NCBI GenBank assembly: GCA_944472135.2
Contig: OX235265.1
Coordinates: forward strand, 58,601,112-58,665,111
Length of the DNA: 64,000 nt
Reading direction: 5' to 3'
Origin: Trichobilharzia regenti
Taxonomy: Eukaryota > Platyhelminthes > Trematoda > Strigeidida > Schistosomatidae
Under the pieces are notes generated by a model. The model made no database searches, was not told where the DNA came from, and saw only the letters and a list, made by a program, of their open reading frames with translations. Position 1 is the stretch's first letter. Each line of letters starts with the position of its first letter. Position numbers and translations under genes: made by a program. Below are positions 12,850-26,989 of the stretch, in pieces.

Positions 12850-15800
12850 TCTTTGCTCCACAACCTATTGGAGGGTGAGGAGTGTAGCAGTACAGTTTAG
12901 AACGTATTTAATTTACTCGCATCCTAGTAAAAAAAAATGAATTTCCCACCTACAGTACATTCCAAGAAGCATCACAGTAACTGTTAGGTATCGTCCACAA
13001 GATTAACGAGTCACCAAAGCCAATTCTTCTCCTACAGAGAAATCGACAACGGAAAATCATAAGTTTAAATAGGTGAGGGATCTTGTGGTTCATTAGCCTG
13101 TGGATCGAAATGTCGATAAGATCAACAAAATTCAAGGAGATGCAGACGAATCTAGTCACTGGTTTCCAAACATGCACTCTAAATTACGTTAGAGAAAATG
13201 TTCTGTATGCATAAGATTTCTCACCATTGACGATCGGTCAAAGTACAGATAAGTAAAAGGTTGTATTACAACGAGTGATTAATCATTTATGTCTCAACGA
13301 AGTTTACATTTTAGGGAATACTTTTATTTTAATGGAACCATTTACCTTCTCATTAGTACTTTCTTTCCCTATTAAATATAATTTTAGAAAACAATCTTCA
13401 AAATACATGTAAGTTCGAGTGAGAAATGTAAGTAATAGGCTTCATTACACACGAAATAAGTCTGTCTGTTACATAAAGCTCACAGTGACATGATATTAAT
13501 AAATGGGTAACGTTTCTAGCCCAATGTTTTGCTGATAATTACATTAATAAGCGATAAATTGTGCCGGATACGGTATCTGGGTACCAATATTACATCACTG
13601 TGCACTATTTCAAAAATGTGGAGATTTTATTCTATCACACTGCCTAAATTCTACTCTTACACTAGGAGCCTTTTATTTCTTTATGATACAAGCAAAACAG
13701 AATTTACCATCTAGCAGGACCAAGTCTAATTTATTTGGTTCTCACCCGAATGCATAAAACCTAAACAAGTAGCGCATAGAGGAAAAATTGCTAGAAGTTA
13801 AAAAGTACAGTAAAAATGGGGTTTTTCTTTTGAATGATTAGCTATTCAGCTACTTTGTCATTCCACTACAGTAAGGAGAGTTTAAAACAGTCGAACGTAT
13901 TGTCTGCAGCTTGCTCTACAGATTTATTACAGGTGGTAAACTTCTTATAAATACGCTTCTAAAATATTTAAGATATAACGGAAAGCATGTGTCCCGATAG
14001 GGAATTAGATACGAATAATTCACGTCATAAAGACGCTCATTTTCACAATTTAGATGAGTGGAAAATGTTAACACTTGGAATACTTATTTTACCACCTGTC
14101 TTGACTGCCTGCTAAAGGATGTTTACCTTTTATAAGATATGAAGACAGATAAATTTTAGTGGAAAGTGATGGAAGATACTTATTTCCTAATTATTAGTTA
14201 ATTATTGAAAGTCTACTAATATTAAGAATATTGAGGAGTGGGAATATATCGAGGAAATTAGAACTGCAATAAAATAAGAGTATAACTTTTTGGAGTAAGT
14301 TTTTAAAACATGAAATTCCAGAGGATTTCATCATGCGGTTATAAAACACAGCACTGGGTTCTAATCGAGTATCTAGATGATATCTTACTTAATAACACAC
14401 CCTCCGATCGTGGGTTAAATCTGATTAATGGGTTGAACGTCTAGTTCAGAAATGGAACAGTCAAAGTTTATCGTGTTAGCTTTGACTAGTAGTCATGGTG
14501 TCAAACAATCAATCCCTTTTAAACGCTTCCTGTATTGGGCGAGGATTATGTGCACTTCTGGATCTTCTGCATGAAAGCACTTTTCCTTCTAGTCTCAGCC
14601 AATTAAGAATTCTAACATGATGTTGACATTTGTGCATAATAATGGTTATAACAGATTTGCTGAGTTTTATTAAGAATCCTATCAGAGCAACAAATCAGGA
14701 ACCATAAAAATGTATTCTTGCAAATAAAACCAAACAGAAGAATATATATGCCGATGTCCTACTAAAGAAACCAGTTGTTCTTAATCAAAACCAAAGGACA
14801 TGGTTTCTCTTCAAATCATCACCAGAGGCATTTCTTCTGGAAAACCTAATCATTTATTGGACTGAAACTAATACAGTTATCATGGATCTTCGTTTACATT
14901 AGAAACTAACCTTTTAAATCTAGTCCAACCACGTGTATGTGTGTTTGAGGGATTTCCAGCACTCGTCAACAAGCGATTTTTGTAATCCTGAGAAAGAAAT
15001 AAGAATTAGACGACTTCATAAATTGTAAAGACATAACTTTCCACCCATTTATGTGTCCAATTCTTACTGTAGAATATACACCAATTAAACTGTACTTAAC
15101 AATTTTTTGTTTTATTTCACAAAATCATACATGCACTCACATAAAAATCCAGAAAGTCAAGCAACAAGTATCTGTAAGTTATACTGTTGATGTACTTGTA
15201 ACCGTTTATTTTCCATAAAATTTCTCTAAGGCAAGTCACTTTTTGATGGATATAGTATAATTATAAATACGGAAATGGAGGAATTTCATTACTTGCTTAT
15301 TAGCATACACAGTAATTTTGAAAATTCACATTGATGAGATGTATAATTACCCCTTTAAATGATATGCCAGAATCGTTTCCCATTTGATGGTGATCCAAGG
15401 TATTCTGAGTCCATTCGTAAATAGACGATTCATACCTAGTGTGAAATGTAGTCGGTAAACTAGGTATTTTAACTGAGGGAGAGAAGTTAAAGATTTTAGA
15501 AAATAAAAACACATCTAAAATGGAAATAAACAATATAATGTGAATGTGAATAGGGAGAATTATGCCTTTTAGTATATACTTAAAAGAATGCACATATTTT
15601 ATACATTTGAAAAATTCACTTTTCTTTTAGAGAACCGTTTATTACTGCAGCGTAAGTAAACATTATCTTATAGACTTAGGTTTTCACACTATAATATATG
15701 GATTTTAGTATGTACATTGGTTATTAAATTTATGTATAAGTGTCATGAATAAAACTTCTGGGATTCCACTGTCTTTAAACATTGAGTGAGGTGTAATAGT

Positions 15801-16110
15801 TATATCGTCTGACATTAGAATGTGTACGCTTTAAATTTCTGACTTGTTGCACGCTATTTTAAGCGCCCTTGTTATACGTATTAACAAAGGATAATGTTTT
15901 ATTTCCGGTAGTATTTCCAGTAAAATAACTGCTTGTACTCAAAAATATTGCAAAAACTAAAACTTATCATTATGTGTTAATATTTATTGAAAATAAATTT
16001 ATTGAAACTTGACAGTATAAAAGAAATAAAATCTCCGAGTATAAGTTTTATTGGTTACTTCCAAGGTCGATTTCATTTAAAAACTAAATCATATAGAGAA
16101 CAACTGAGGA
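12850..16110. other. Non-coding stretch, nothing recognised
   Basis: AT-rich with only short ORFs. A YLDDILL-like stretch at about 14369-14389 was considered as a retroelement trace but not accepted. No splice-compatible exons were found. Confidence 0.5.
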
Positions 16111-16119
16111 CCAAGAAGC

Positions 16120-16240
16120 ACTGAACTGCTAGTGTAAGAAGACTCTTAAGCTCTGTACATCTAAGACCCCATCAAGTATTGAAACCATGATCTTCAGTTA
16201 GCGAGACAGGTCTGTATACTGTCCGAGCTAACAGGATGTA
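16120..16240 (-). repeat. Probable tRNA-headed SINE relic (family B-like)
   Basis: Read on the minus strand, 'GTTAGCTCGGACAG' followed by 'CTCGCTAACTGAAGATCATG' resembles the A-box and anticodon stretch of the family B head. No ribozyme core is left. Confidence 0.35.
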
Positions 16241-17884
16241 ATCAGGTTACTCATGAATTTTAACTTCTTTTGATTTACCATATTGTGTCATCATTCCCCT
16301 TGTAAACTGTGGGTACTAGACCTGATCCATGGTTGGATCATAAATGCTCTATGAGGAAAATCACCAGACTAGCAGGAAACAGATGTTTAATATTTCTTGG
16401 TTTTAGATTATTACCCGAATGATGTCGATGCATTACACAATATACCCTGAGAGTTAGCGAGAAAAATCTTGCTATGAGATATTACTTTAAATTGTTAAGT
16501 TTAAGTAAATTAATCTGTAATGAATGTGTGAACATAACGGCAAGTTTATTTTAGTACACTTGCAGATTCATCCAGTTGCAGTGTGTCATGAGGGACTAAT
16601 AATACTGCTAAAATAGGGCTGACCTGGCTGGAACATTATAACACAATGCTTAATTTACCAATGAAATAACATCCTGCACCCACTGGAAATGTTCAAGCTT
16701 TATGCTACTAACATTACTGTTTACCCTATTTAAAGTTAATTCGACTGATAAATAAGCCGGTGATCAAAGTTTCGAGGAATTGATAGATCCTGTCCCCGAA
16801 TTTGATATTCTGAGTTAGAATTCATTGAATTACCCGATATATATATGTGATGACGAAAGTAATTACAAGGTGTTTCGGCACATAGTATAGCAGATGTCAC
16901 AGTAGATATTACAGCTTTGTAAGTGAAACCGAAACATCACTTTCAAAACATCCAAAAGTAACACCTGATATGATTACAGCACTCCTCTAAGCACTTACTA
17001 CAAAATCACACATAAGACTAGCTATCTGAGGCAATTCAAGTCGTAAATGATCAACAATGATCTACCCAATCAAGTAGGTGGAGACGAAAGAGAGGTAAAT
17101 TTGTTTTGGCAACAGCTTATATACTCCTCCATATTACTGAGAATCACTGGAACTAAAGACAAACTCCTACATAGTAAGCATATAGTAATAACGATATAGC
17201 AAGCTTCTTGTAGAGAGTATAGTGTTTCAGTTGGCACTATAGCTCCTATTTTTACAAAAATTTTGGTACCTAAAAATTTTCACTTCTATACTTGATGGTA
17301 ATAGGAAAGAATTCGATAAAGATAAGTGAGTTAAATTATGATTCAGTTATTAGCTCACTCTGAATTCATTTTGAAATATTTTACGTCTAATTATCCCCTC
17401 ATTCAACTGGATTAATTTCCTATATGTCATTGATGACACTGACAGGTGATTATGTTAAGCCACATGTTAGATGTCAAATTTAGTAGTTAAGTGGTAATAC
17501 GGTCCCTGAAAAACTTAACGTTTTCCAACTTAATCTTTGAGAGAGTAGGTGTGGATTTATCTAGCGTCTGAAGCATACATTCAAAACATTTAGGTTTTTA
17601 ACGTTATCATGGCTTGTGATGAGATATATTTTTATAAGTATTAGTAAGGTGGTTCATTTTGTAAGAATGAAAATCCACCTCAACTATTAAGTGTTTGAAC
17701 AGTTCAGTTCTATGAATAAAACAAATTACTTAACCCTGAAATTATTAGGAATAAATTTATGATTTACGAACTACACAGTCTAAGATAAAATTTCACCAGT
17801 TTTGGAGGATCCTAAAACATTATTAATGCGGTATTTCAAATGCTTGATGCCATAAATTTCAATCAAAAAGCGAATAGTATAGCA

Positions 17885-18080
17885 AGATGGCATATACACT
17901 AATGATTGAAATGAGCAGTTGGAAATCACTCACATTAACCAGTACTGTGTGCTGGCCTAATCGAAGTAGTCTAAACACTGGAAATACATTTCACTTGTTT
18001 AGGTCTAAGCTCATCGTCAGCTCAGAGAGCTGTTTAAGCTTGGCTGTCAATCCGTCTGATTACACTGCTGATGAACTCAC
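17885..18080 (+). repeat. Old dispersed repeat, copy 2
   Basis: It is collinear but diverged relative to 3840-3990. An apparent 67-codon ORF over it is a by-product of the repeat. Class unknown. Confidence 0.45.
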
Positions 18081-18089
18081 GTACAGATG

Positions 18090-19910
18090 AGCAAAGCGTC
18101 TAAGAAGTGTTTAAATCATTTTGATTTGACAACTAGGCATTCAATAGTGTTTACTATCTTACAATTATAAATAATGTGTGGATGTATTTTTAACTTTCCT
18201 CTCAGTAATAAGGATTACTTGTTGAAATTAAAGGTGTACTATCGATCATGTTATGTCATATATTATTTTGAAAGGGACTTTATCTAAATTGATATATAAA
18301 AGGCTGTGATCACTGTACAACTCAGAATCCACTCCAGTTTTCATATACACCTGAAAAGATAAAACTTGGTGATGAACAGTTAATTTATCTAAACAACTAG
18401 CCGAAAATAGAATGAAAATCGCGTTTAGTACTGAATTACAGATGGCTGCCGGGTATTAGGCAACAAGTAAACATTATTAATCATCATGTCATTGTCTCTA
18501 AGCTGCAGTGATGTGGATAATACGTCATAATCCATTTTTTAGTCACTGCACTGGCTTTTCCCTTAGACGTTTTAGCCAAATAAACTGCTGTTACAGATGT
18601 CAGTAATTTGTTTCAGTTGTTGTGAGTGACTTTATACTCCATACAGAGGTGACCCAACCTTGGTTTTTGCTGGTTTCTAAGATAATCAGTGCAAAGGAGG
18701 GAGAACAGGGTAAATAAACTGTTCTGACTTTAATTTATTGACTGAAAGGAACAAACGAAATAGCTTCGGGGATTAATCACATTATAAAATGCGTTGTTTA
18801 CCAACCTAAAATAAACTAAATTTCAATTACAGTGGTAAGAGAAAAGGTCTAACTATTCCAGTTGTTCATCGCCAAAAATTTGGACAAGTTCTGTCACTAA
18901 TTTACTAACTATCCTCTGAGTTTGTACTTAATTTTTGAGGTATGTTACAAACTTCAACTTTGGCTTATCACATGTAAGACGTAGTGCAATAAGCTATTAA
19001 ATTGTCCTTCCAAGAGACTCCAACATGCTGATTATTCCAGACATAACCGCATAATAATCGGCCTTCTTTTACAATTCATAGTTTTGCTGCAATTCAGAAG
19101 GTCTAGAGCCCCAAAACGCTAGAAGTGTGACCTGTTAACGGAATACTGACAGCTCCTCCTATACTCAGTTTACACCGATTTGTTTAGAAATAGAATTGAC
19201 TACTACAATCTATTATTTAGTCATTCCACCAGTTCGTTGAAGTTAGCTTGAGATGCATACCTGTCCATATCATCATGAATAACCCTTCCAAATTATACAC
19301 AGTCTGCAAGTAGGAGTGAGCATAATCTTTTTTGAACTCACTGAGATTTGTATTATTATAACATGTATAAATGTTTGTAATTAAGAAATTACACAAATGA
19401 ATTTTAATCTAAGTTAATATAGAACATGGTCTTATTGATTTTGATAATACTTTACTATTATCCTGGATTCTGCTGTGTTATATCTTAAATGTATTTCACT
19501 TATTTTTATATTAGCGTTATAAAACAGATCTATGAAACAGTTACGAAGTAAGCCTGGTAAAAGTTTCTGAATTACTGACCTATTAATAAGAAATAATACA
19601 ATAACTTTGTCGAAAATTCTATTTTCTAAAAAGCTCCACTGCTCCAGTATACACTTCCTGTCATTTAGCTAATATAAAACACCACATAAAAGCTATAGGT
19701 TGATAGTCACTCATGGACGCTTTTGCAATAAATTATTGAAGCCGGCTAAATTCCACATGTTCTGATAAAGATAATGCTGCTTGTGAAATAAAAGAGATCC
19801 CGAAAACGAACGACCTAAAACAATATTCTGCTAGTGTCATGCATACAGTTTAAGAAACTATACTCCAACTCAATGCTCAAAGGCTTCATTCACATGTTTT
19901 GCAAGAATTA
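18090..19910. other. Non-coding stretch, nothing recognised
   Basis: No gene, RNA or repeat family could be supported here. Confidence 0.45.
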
Positions 19911-19919
19911 GTTTGTAGT

Positions 19920-20100
19920 CATTTAACTGGTTTCAGGTTTGATCACGGATTGATTTAAATCAAAGGATCATTGAAAATCAGGGAGTATAGGACGGCTGTT
20001 TCATCCCATTTCGAAACTTCTCAACATCACGCCCCCATGATCACAGTGGGAACGGAACCTGAAAGTGCTGGGTTTGACCTGTTCAGTATTGCCATATGAA
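19920..20100 (-). repeat. SINE family B relic with dead hammerhead
   Basis: On the minus strand it shows tRNA-like sequence, then 'GATGAAACAGCCGTCC' where an intact copy has GACGAAACAGCTGTCC (41423-41438), then a tail ending near 19920. The core CTGANGA is lost. Confidence 0.6.
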
Positions 20101-20554
20101 GAAGGACTATCAAAAACTTCACAGTGTTCTTAACAAATCTGGGATTAGAGTGGAATTTAGGATTTACAAGTGCATTCACAAAGAAACTAGCTGGGTTAAA
20201 CGTTGCAATAGTATCCTCTGTGCAAGACAATTTAACCTATGAAATACCAAGTAATGAATGTAAGGTCAAGTATATGCGTCAGAACAATCAATCAGGGTAA
20301 ACCATAATGTATGAGCAGAAAATTTAGCTTAATACAGAGTGGTAGATGCCAGTAAGGCAAGTAAGTTAAGAATAGTTTGACTATCATGATGCATCCACTA
20401 ATCCATGACTAAGTTATAGGGCCGACTAGTACGAAAATGCCAAAGTCTAATGAAAGCAAAGATATAGAGTGATTGAGTACTGAACCTATGCTTATTGAAC
20501 CAAGACCTAATGTATGCAATCGCAATGATTTAAGTCCCAAAATAAAGTTACCTT

Positions 20555-20665
20555 AAAATTCTGCTAAAGAGTGCCAAACTAGGACAAAACGGTTGTCCAT
20601 AGTTTCTTGGTTTCCAGTGATTCTCTAACCTATATGGATTCTTGAAAAATTCTACATTGAAATGA
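20555..20665 (+). repeat. SINE family B relic with dead hammerhead
   Basis: The text 'ctgctaaagagtgccaaact', then 'aggacaaaacggttgtcc', then the tail 'gattctctaacc' aligns with the intact ribozyme at 41397-41442. Two core positions are broken: CTGAAGA has become CTAAAGA and CGAAA has become CAAAA. Confidence 0.65.
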
Positions 20666-21059
20666 ATTACTATTGGGCAGTAACCAACATTTTCTCAAAT
20701 GAATTCAGATTTAGATCTTAAGCTAAAATTGGTGTTTATTCTTTATCATTGTTTATGCATACTGAATTTTTTTTTATAAACTCCTTGTAGTGGTGATTGT
20801 TGGGACAAAGCGTATGTATTAGTATTTCACTTTATAGAATATATGCATTACTTTAATCATATCATATATCAGCTATTTCAATTTACTATTCGCTAATAAA
20901 TACTGACGAATGTTTAACAATGATATTTGTAAATAAAAATGACTAGTCATTGCATGAACAGTCTATATACAGCTTAATTTTGGTTGGTGGTGGCTGACAA
21001 CAGAAACCGAGTTATGTTTCACCTCATTTGGAACCCATGATCTGCATGCATTCTGTTAT

Positions 21060-21145
21060 CTCTTTGTGACCGTTTCTCAGAAAATCAAGCCATATATCTG
21101 CGAATCCTATTTCCACACGTTAACCCCGCTGTGATTGGCTGGTGA
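21060..21145 (-). repeat. LTR fragment of the solo-LTR family
   Basis: Blocks 'atatctgcgaatc', 'cacacgtta' and 'gctgtgattggctg' match the middle of the LTR at 30661-30968 in the same plus-strand orientation. Both ends are lost. Confidence 0.55.
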
Positions 21146-21149
21146 TTTC

Positions 21150-24100
21150 TCAAGGTCAAGCTTTATTATTGTTCTCCTCATGATCCCGATTTGGGACGTG
21201 TACATTGAAGTAAGTTGTTGTCTACAACTTTGGCTTGCAGTCAGTTCTTACCACACTATAACATCTAATTCAAAGATGAGGACGAGGTCAGATATTTCAC
21301 TGATAAAGTTATTTTTAAACAACTGGACATCAATCCATTCATCTTTACTGACAGTATTCGAAGTGTACTCTTCAAAGTGCTAGGGAGAACTCGTAGTCGA
21401 TCGCCTGCTTCACATCAAGCATGTGGGTGCTAATTATCAATAACAACAGATAGATAGTCTGGCTCTCATATCAAAATATGGGAATTATACACCCACTGGC
21501 TTCTAGTCAGGTGAATTATTGTTAACATACTTAATGTGAAATTTGACAGTCTTTTGCTTAATTTTATATGCTGTGGTGGATGTTCAGCGTTCCCCTACTT
21601 ACTTGTATATCGGTCTACCAGTAATGTGGTCCACATAAACCTGAGAAATACAGATAGGTGACCAGAGTGTATGTTAAAAATATCTCTTAACTATTGTATA
21701 GTGTACAGAACAATTAAGACACAATACACCATACTAACCATTGTGATGAAAGAAGATTTATTTAACAGTTATCCAATCTAAAAACACTGTTAACAGTTAT
21801 CTGTCACGTTCGTAATCACTCCCAGATTTATTCATGAAAACTATAGAATGGATTGTTTCATGATAAATGAAAAGACTGCTAACGACTTTTCCCAAAGTCA
21901 TTATACCTTAGGTAGCAAAAAAGGTTTGTTCTTTCCTATAATATTCTTCATGTTATTATCTAAAAACGAAAAATAAGATCTGGACCTCATATTTAGAGTA
22001 AATTTGTAATGTCTTTCAGAAATTAAAAGTGGAACACAACATTTTCTGAGTCTTCTTCTCCTGACAAAATGTAAAACTTTGGCACACAGTTATCTCAAGG
22101 AATGTTAGACAGTTTTTGTAGGCTTAGATTTCGGCTTAGGTAATAATTAATAAACATAGAAACACTCGATTAATGTCAACCGCCACAAAACACAAAGAAC
22201 ACGGAGAAGAAACATTCTGTCTATCTCATTATTCTAGTAAAAGACGTACTAAGAATTCCTTAGTGACTTGTATGACGAGAATGTATAAATAAAACCATAT
22301 TGAGATGCTAAAAGCCAACAACTGGCTGGTCTTCCCTACTTCAAACATGTTATCGTATAGATACTCTAAAAGTAATTGTCGTTTAATATGAATTAGTGTT
22401 ACCGTACTGATTTATGTCCATTACAGATGTTCGTGCTACAGAAAAGTGTAAGAGAATGTAACTCTAGGAAAGGCATTATTATTATTTTTACTAAATATTA
22501 CTTTTGATTTCTCTCTAGTTATGTAACCAAACCAAATCAGTCAACCTTAGGTGGCATATAAGCTTATTAAAGCGATTATTTGTTATCATAGTCATTTTTA
22601 TGTTAATGTCGTAACATTTGGTTATGTGTTCCTGAATATAACGGATTTTGAATTGTGTCAGACTAAGTTTCAAACGAAAACATTTTTCTACATGTGAAGA
22701 TATCAACCCTAAGTGTTTCATTGTGTTATCTGTTATGTACAATGCATATGTGGTGTTGTATTGCCAGGAATGCAGCTACCTACATTGGTTTAACGATTGT
22801 GAGCTCATTTACTTGTCCACCTCAACCAGAAATAACTTTCATGACTGTTGTGCGGTCATCTGTTCTGCTAGACCTGGAATTTGACCATGCAACTGGTTGA
22901 CTGTTTAACCTGCCCTACCCTAACTTGACAGCTAAGCTCCTCTTGACGCCATTCCAAATAATGAAAAGAGTATATAATACTTTCTCCTGCTTAAGAATGT
23001 ATTTGATAAGATGTGTTGGCGGTTTATAAGAACCTACCATTTTAAGACGTCACAGCAACCATGAACTGATCACTTCAAACACCAACTGATCTCACATAGT
23101 ATAGGTAAACAAACTGAACAAGAATGGTTAGTTATTACAAGCTCCACTTATTTCAAAAGTTACTCTGATCTATTTTACATTTTGTCATAGAAACCGTAGG
23201 AAATTACAAGGGAAACCTGTTGTAACAGCTGATGAAATGAAATAGGCATCTGATGAACGGTAACAGGTTTATAAGCATGCAGTGTTTCTGAAATATTGTG
23301 CCAGTGGGCATTTCTTTCATTTGTGGCTGGTACAGTTATAACTTCTCACTATTAATTCATACACCTCTTCATTTATGTGTGGAAACAATGGAATTCATCA
23401 TGCGTTATATAACCAAACAAGATATCCGATATTCATGAACTTTTTCAGTGGCCGGTATCAAATTATATATCGATTCATTCTGGATTCTTAGTGTTCAGGA
23501 TGGGCTCTAGGCGTATTATTTAAATGTACTGACCACTTCGGATTAGTATCTCTGATTGATCTGTCGCAAGGGGTATGTATGATAATTTCTGGCAGTATGA
23601 CATTTGATAACATCACTTAATATTTTATCTATAGTGATAACTACATTACTTTCTTCAAAAACTTTGTTGGACAAAAACTTGTTTTAGAATTAGTCTTGAT
23701 ACCAAATGGTGAAATACAAGGATAATCATTGTTGCGTAAGTGAAATCCAACTTAACTGATACCTACGTAGTGTAGACTTCTGAGGAATGCAAATTCGCAG
23801 CCAGAAAACAAATTTTCGATTATGTAAAAGAAAGGCTCACCTGAAATATAAAATTGAGAATACAGGATTTATTATAGATTAACTGAAGACGTCAGATTGT
23901 GGGTATCACAGTGCGTCATAAAGGTAAAGGCGATAGTGTTGCAATCTAGTCAGAAATAAAACTTATGAATATACTCAGCAAAGTAAAGAGGATTAGAACA
24001 GACGAGGTTCAAAAATAATTAGAAAATAAGAAAAACATGTACAGTAAGTGTAGTGTAATCACCAGATGAAAGTTACTACTGGCAAAACAGGATACTGCAT

Positions 24101-25080
24101 ATTACTAATAAGTAGCATGAGACTTAACTCAAGGACTGGAGTAACGGATCAATAAAAGGCTAGTCGTGAAAAGAATTATTAATTCACTTCGTTTAGTATC
24201 AACAGCATTACGTTTAATACAATAGGAATATATTTCAATATAATTAGAACAAAAGAAACCCGTGATACTCATTCGTACAATATGATGAGTTAGCTTGTCT
24301 TGAAAACTGTTTGTGATTTGTTTTCAAATCAGCTATTTAGTGATGAGTTTAAACACAGAAATTTAAGCGATTTCAGAAAAGCAGATAATTGAGAAAACAG
24401 ACAAACAAATCAAACACCAGTTTAGTCTGTTCGACATCAAAAGTATAAGCTATTGTGGGTGATTTAACCGTACGGAGTACAGGTCACTCAGTTTCTTGAA
24501 GGGATTTGTCCAAGGTTCTTCACAAAGATAAAAGAAGTCTCATACCACGGGTTTTAACACACTTACTTCCACGCTGTTTAATCTTCACCATTACATATTA
24601 TTTTGGCGTGAACGGTATCTAGTGTTGGTTCCCATTTCCCTATGATTGGTAAACTGAATGTACACACAACAACACCCGTATATATATATAATTATAGTTG
24701 TACATTTAATTGAATGAGAAGGCTGAAAAACATTTTTTCTTATTTTCATCTCTAGATAGGTATTTTTCACATATTAACTATAATTCTAAAGCTTCTTTAC
24801 TTGTACTATGAATGATTGAATGAAATATTACTAAAATGAACATAATATTGTAAGATAATTCAAATAATCAGCTTATTTTCCTTTTGCTAAGATATGTGAA
24901 GCTGCAAATGCTGTAAGTACATATATTCTTTATTGATTAAACTACAGGAAAAAAATTATATAATAATCTTAGCAATGAAGTTACATGACAACATTCAAGA
25001 AAAATACTCCAATATATATACATATATGTATTTAGAAAAAAATCGAGCAAAGAATATCCATTTAGTTAATTTCTTCTTCT
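21150..25080. other. Non-coding stretch, nothing recognised
   Basis: Only short ORFs without family resemblance are present (two overlapping ones at 22648-22900 look accidental). A short TA run lies near 24679-24690. I see no RNA gene or intact element. Confidence 0.5.
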
Positions 25081-25089
25081 GGCTCTACA

Positions 25090-25310
25090 ATTATAGAAGT
25101 GTTGGTTTGTAGGGATTTGATGGGTTTCAGGATTTCATCATGAGCTGACATTAGTTAGAGAACCATTGGAAAACCTGTCGTGAATTGGTAGAAGTTAGAA
25201 TTCATGGGGCCATTGGACCGGGTCCCAGTGGCTTAATGGTATACGAGGTCGCCTTGTAACCAGAGGGTCCTTCCAATGGTTCTCTAACTGATGTCTACAA
25301 TTATACATCA
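25090..25310. repeat. Composite SINE family B, inverted tails, ribozyme missing
   Basis: A minus-oriented family B tail (25090-25180) is followed by a plus-oriented head with an A-box-like TGGCTTAATGG and 'cgccttgtaaccagagggtcc'. This jumps directly to the tail 'ttccaatggttctctaact'. The hammerhead and B box that should lie between are absent. A 24-bp inverted repeat (25149-25172 with 25271-25294) has one mismatch. Confidence 0.7.
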
Positions 25311-25424
25311 ATATACACAGAATATTCTAGAATAATCGTCATTAACAATATTGTTTAAATATTATCTATGTGTTAAGATCAAATTTGTAGGAGAAAATGG
25401 AAATGGCATACGTTGAGGATGCCG

Positions 25425-25555
25425 CCGAATGACATCGCGACAGCCTCTCGAGTGGAATCCAAATTGGAAGCGACCAGTGGATAGTCCTAGAGTGACATAG
25501 AAGCCCTATGTTCCACTCAGAACTCAAGGGAATTAGAGTATAATAATAATAATGT
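25425..25555 (+). repeat. 3' part of SINE family C with (TAA)n tail
   Basis: The text 'agaagccctatgttccactc' matches the family C 3' body and is followed by 'aataataataat', a short simple tail. Confidence 0.5.
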
Positions 25556-26019
25556 AAAAAATAATCGTAGTTTTACCATATATTGTTATATTGTTAAAGC
25601 TACTGGGATCTACATTAAAAGACCTAACTTATGTATCCTAATAATGAATAATAAGGATAATAGCTTTATTCTAAAACAGTATTTGCGATACAGAATGGAA
25701 TTCTCATCATTTTACTACAGTATTGCATCCATTTTGTACATTAACAATAAATAAAATTCTACATAGATTAAGGATAATCTCAGTTTGTTTTGACAACAAC
25801 ATATTAGCATGGAGGTAGCAAAGCCAAAATTAAACAGAGTGTTTGAAGGTGCTAGAAAAGTAGGTTCTAGCATATTAACTGGCGTGGGCAGAAGAAAGAA
25901 ACAAAGCTGCACATAACAGAAAAAAGAGAGAGAAAAGGTAAAGAAAGAAAGAAAAACACTGTACCTATAAATGATATGAGTTGGAAAGGCGAGATCCAAT
26001 TGTTCTACTGACTATTTAA

Positions 26020-26930
26020 TAAATTATAAGTTTCACGCCTAATGCTTTCTTTATCACACATAACACGAGCCAAGTAGGGTATGGTTGAGTTTTGTGTTTG
26101 TACTTGCTAGTGCGAGCATATAGTTTTCTATATAGGCTTCTGGTCCTGCCTGATGAGATACAAGGGAAGAGTTGTGAATGAAGAGGGTGATGTGAGTTAG
26201 ATAGAATGGATTCAGCCCATTTTTCACATGAGTCCAAGTGCCTGTCAACCAGAATATTAACAAGCTGGTCAAGTGGCACATTGCTTACCCTGCTGACAAC
26301 CTTTAATATCCTGTGTAATAAGGTATAGTCTTTCTTCAGTAGCCCAGGAAAAACTAAGGGGGAACAATAGAGAATAATAGTCAGGATGCAAGAGTTAACG
26401 AATCGTCAGAGTAAGGGTTGGGTTATTCCAGAATGTCTTGATGTAGAAGGTATGACGGAATATTTTCTTAGAAATCATCAAGATATGAGACGACCAGGAA
26501 AGATCAGCAAACAGAATGACGTCAAGATGTTTAATTTCTGACTTGGTCTCCATTTCCGTGCCATCTATGTTGCACACCTACCTCGTGAGTGCTAGTCAGT
26601 TTGTTTGGGTCAGAATTATGCCTAAAGGTGAAATTGACTGTTTGACATTTAGAGGGATTTAAGGTGAGACCGTTTTCCTTGGACCATTGACTGACTTATG
26701 ATAAAAAGCCGTTTAGTTTAGTGCAGTCACTTTGACAGGAAAAGATACAGTTAGGTCATCAGCATATTTGACAAAATTAATGTCATTTGAAGATGGTATG
26801 TCATGTAGAAAGAAAAAGAAGTGGGGAGAGTACAGCACCTTGGGGGACACCAGCTTCAGTGAGCACAGCGGAGGAGGATTTGCCTTTGTATACGGTATAC
26901 TACATCCTAAAGAAGTTAGTTCAGACACTG
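26020..26930 (-). mobile_element. Decayed CR1/Perere-like LINE, RT to 3' end
   Basis: Minus-strand fragments in several frames match the intact reverse transcriptase at 48488-50401. They include INFVKYADDLTVS (the catalytic YADD, about 26770), a block matching its DLTWSSHIQMISKK and a C-terminal ISSGRTR block. Stops and frameshifts separate them, so the copy is dead. It is 5' truncated just upstream of the GVPQG motif. Confidence 0.85.
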
Positions 26931-26989
26931 TCCTTACTTTGGCCATCAAGGTTTTAATGATTCTCAATTTGTTGTGGAAATTTCCTTAA

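Noticed and set aside
14365..14400. YLDDILL-like peptide resembling a retroelement RT active site
   Set aside because: The motif is an isolated short stretch. The flanking frame has no GVPQ-like, LPFGL-like or other RT block within several hundred bases, so chance is a sufficient explanation.
22648..22900. Two overlapping plus-strand ORFs of 68-78 codons
   Set aside because: They have no domain, no splice signals that fit and no repeat relationship. Overlap in two frames in AT-rich DNA is expected by chance.
23220..23260. CTGATGAAATGAAAT sequence considered as a hammerhead
   Set aside because: There is no room for stem II between the two core parts.
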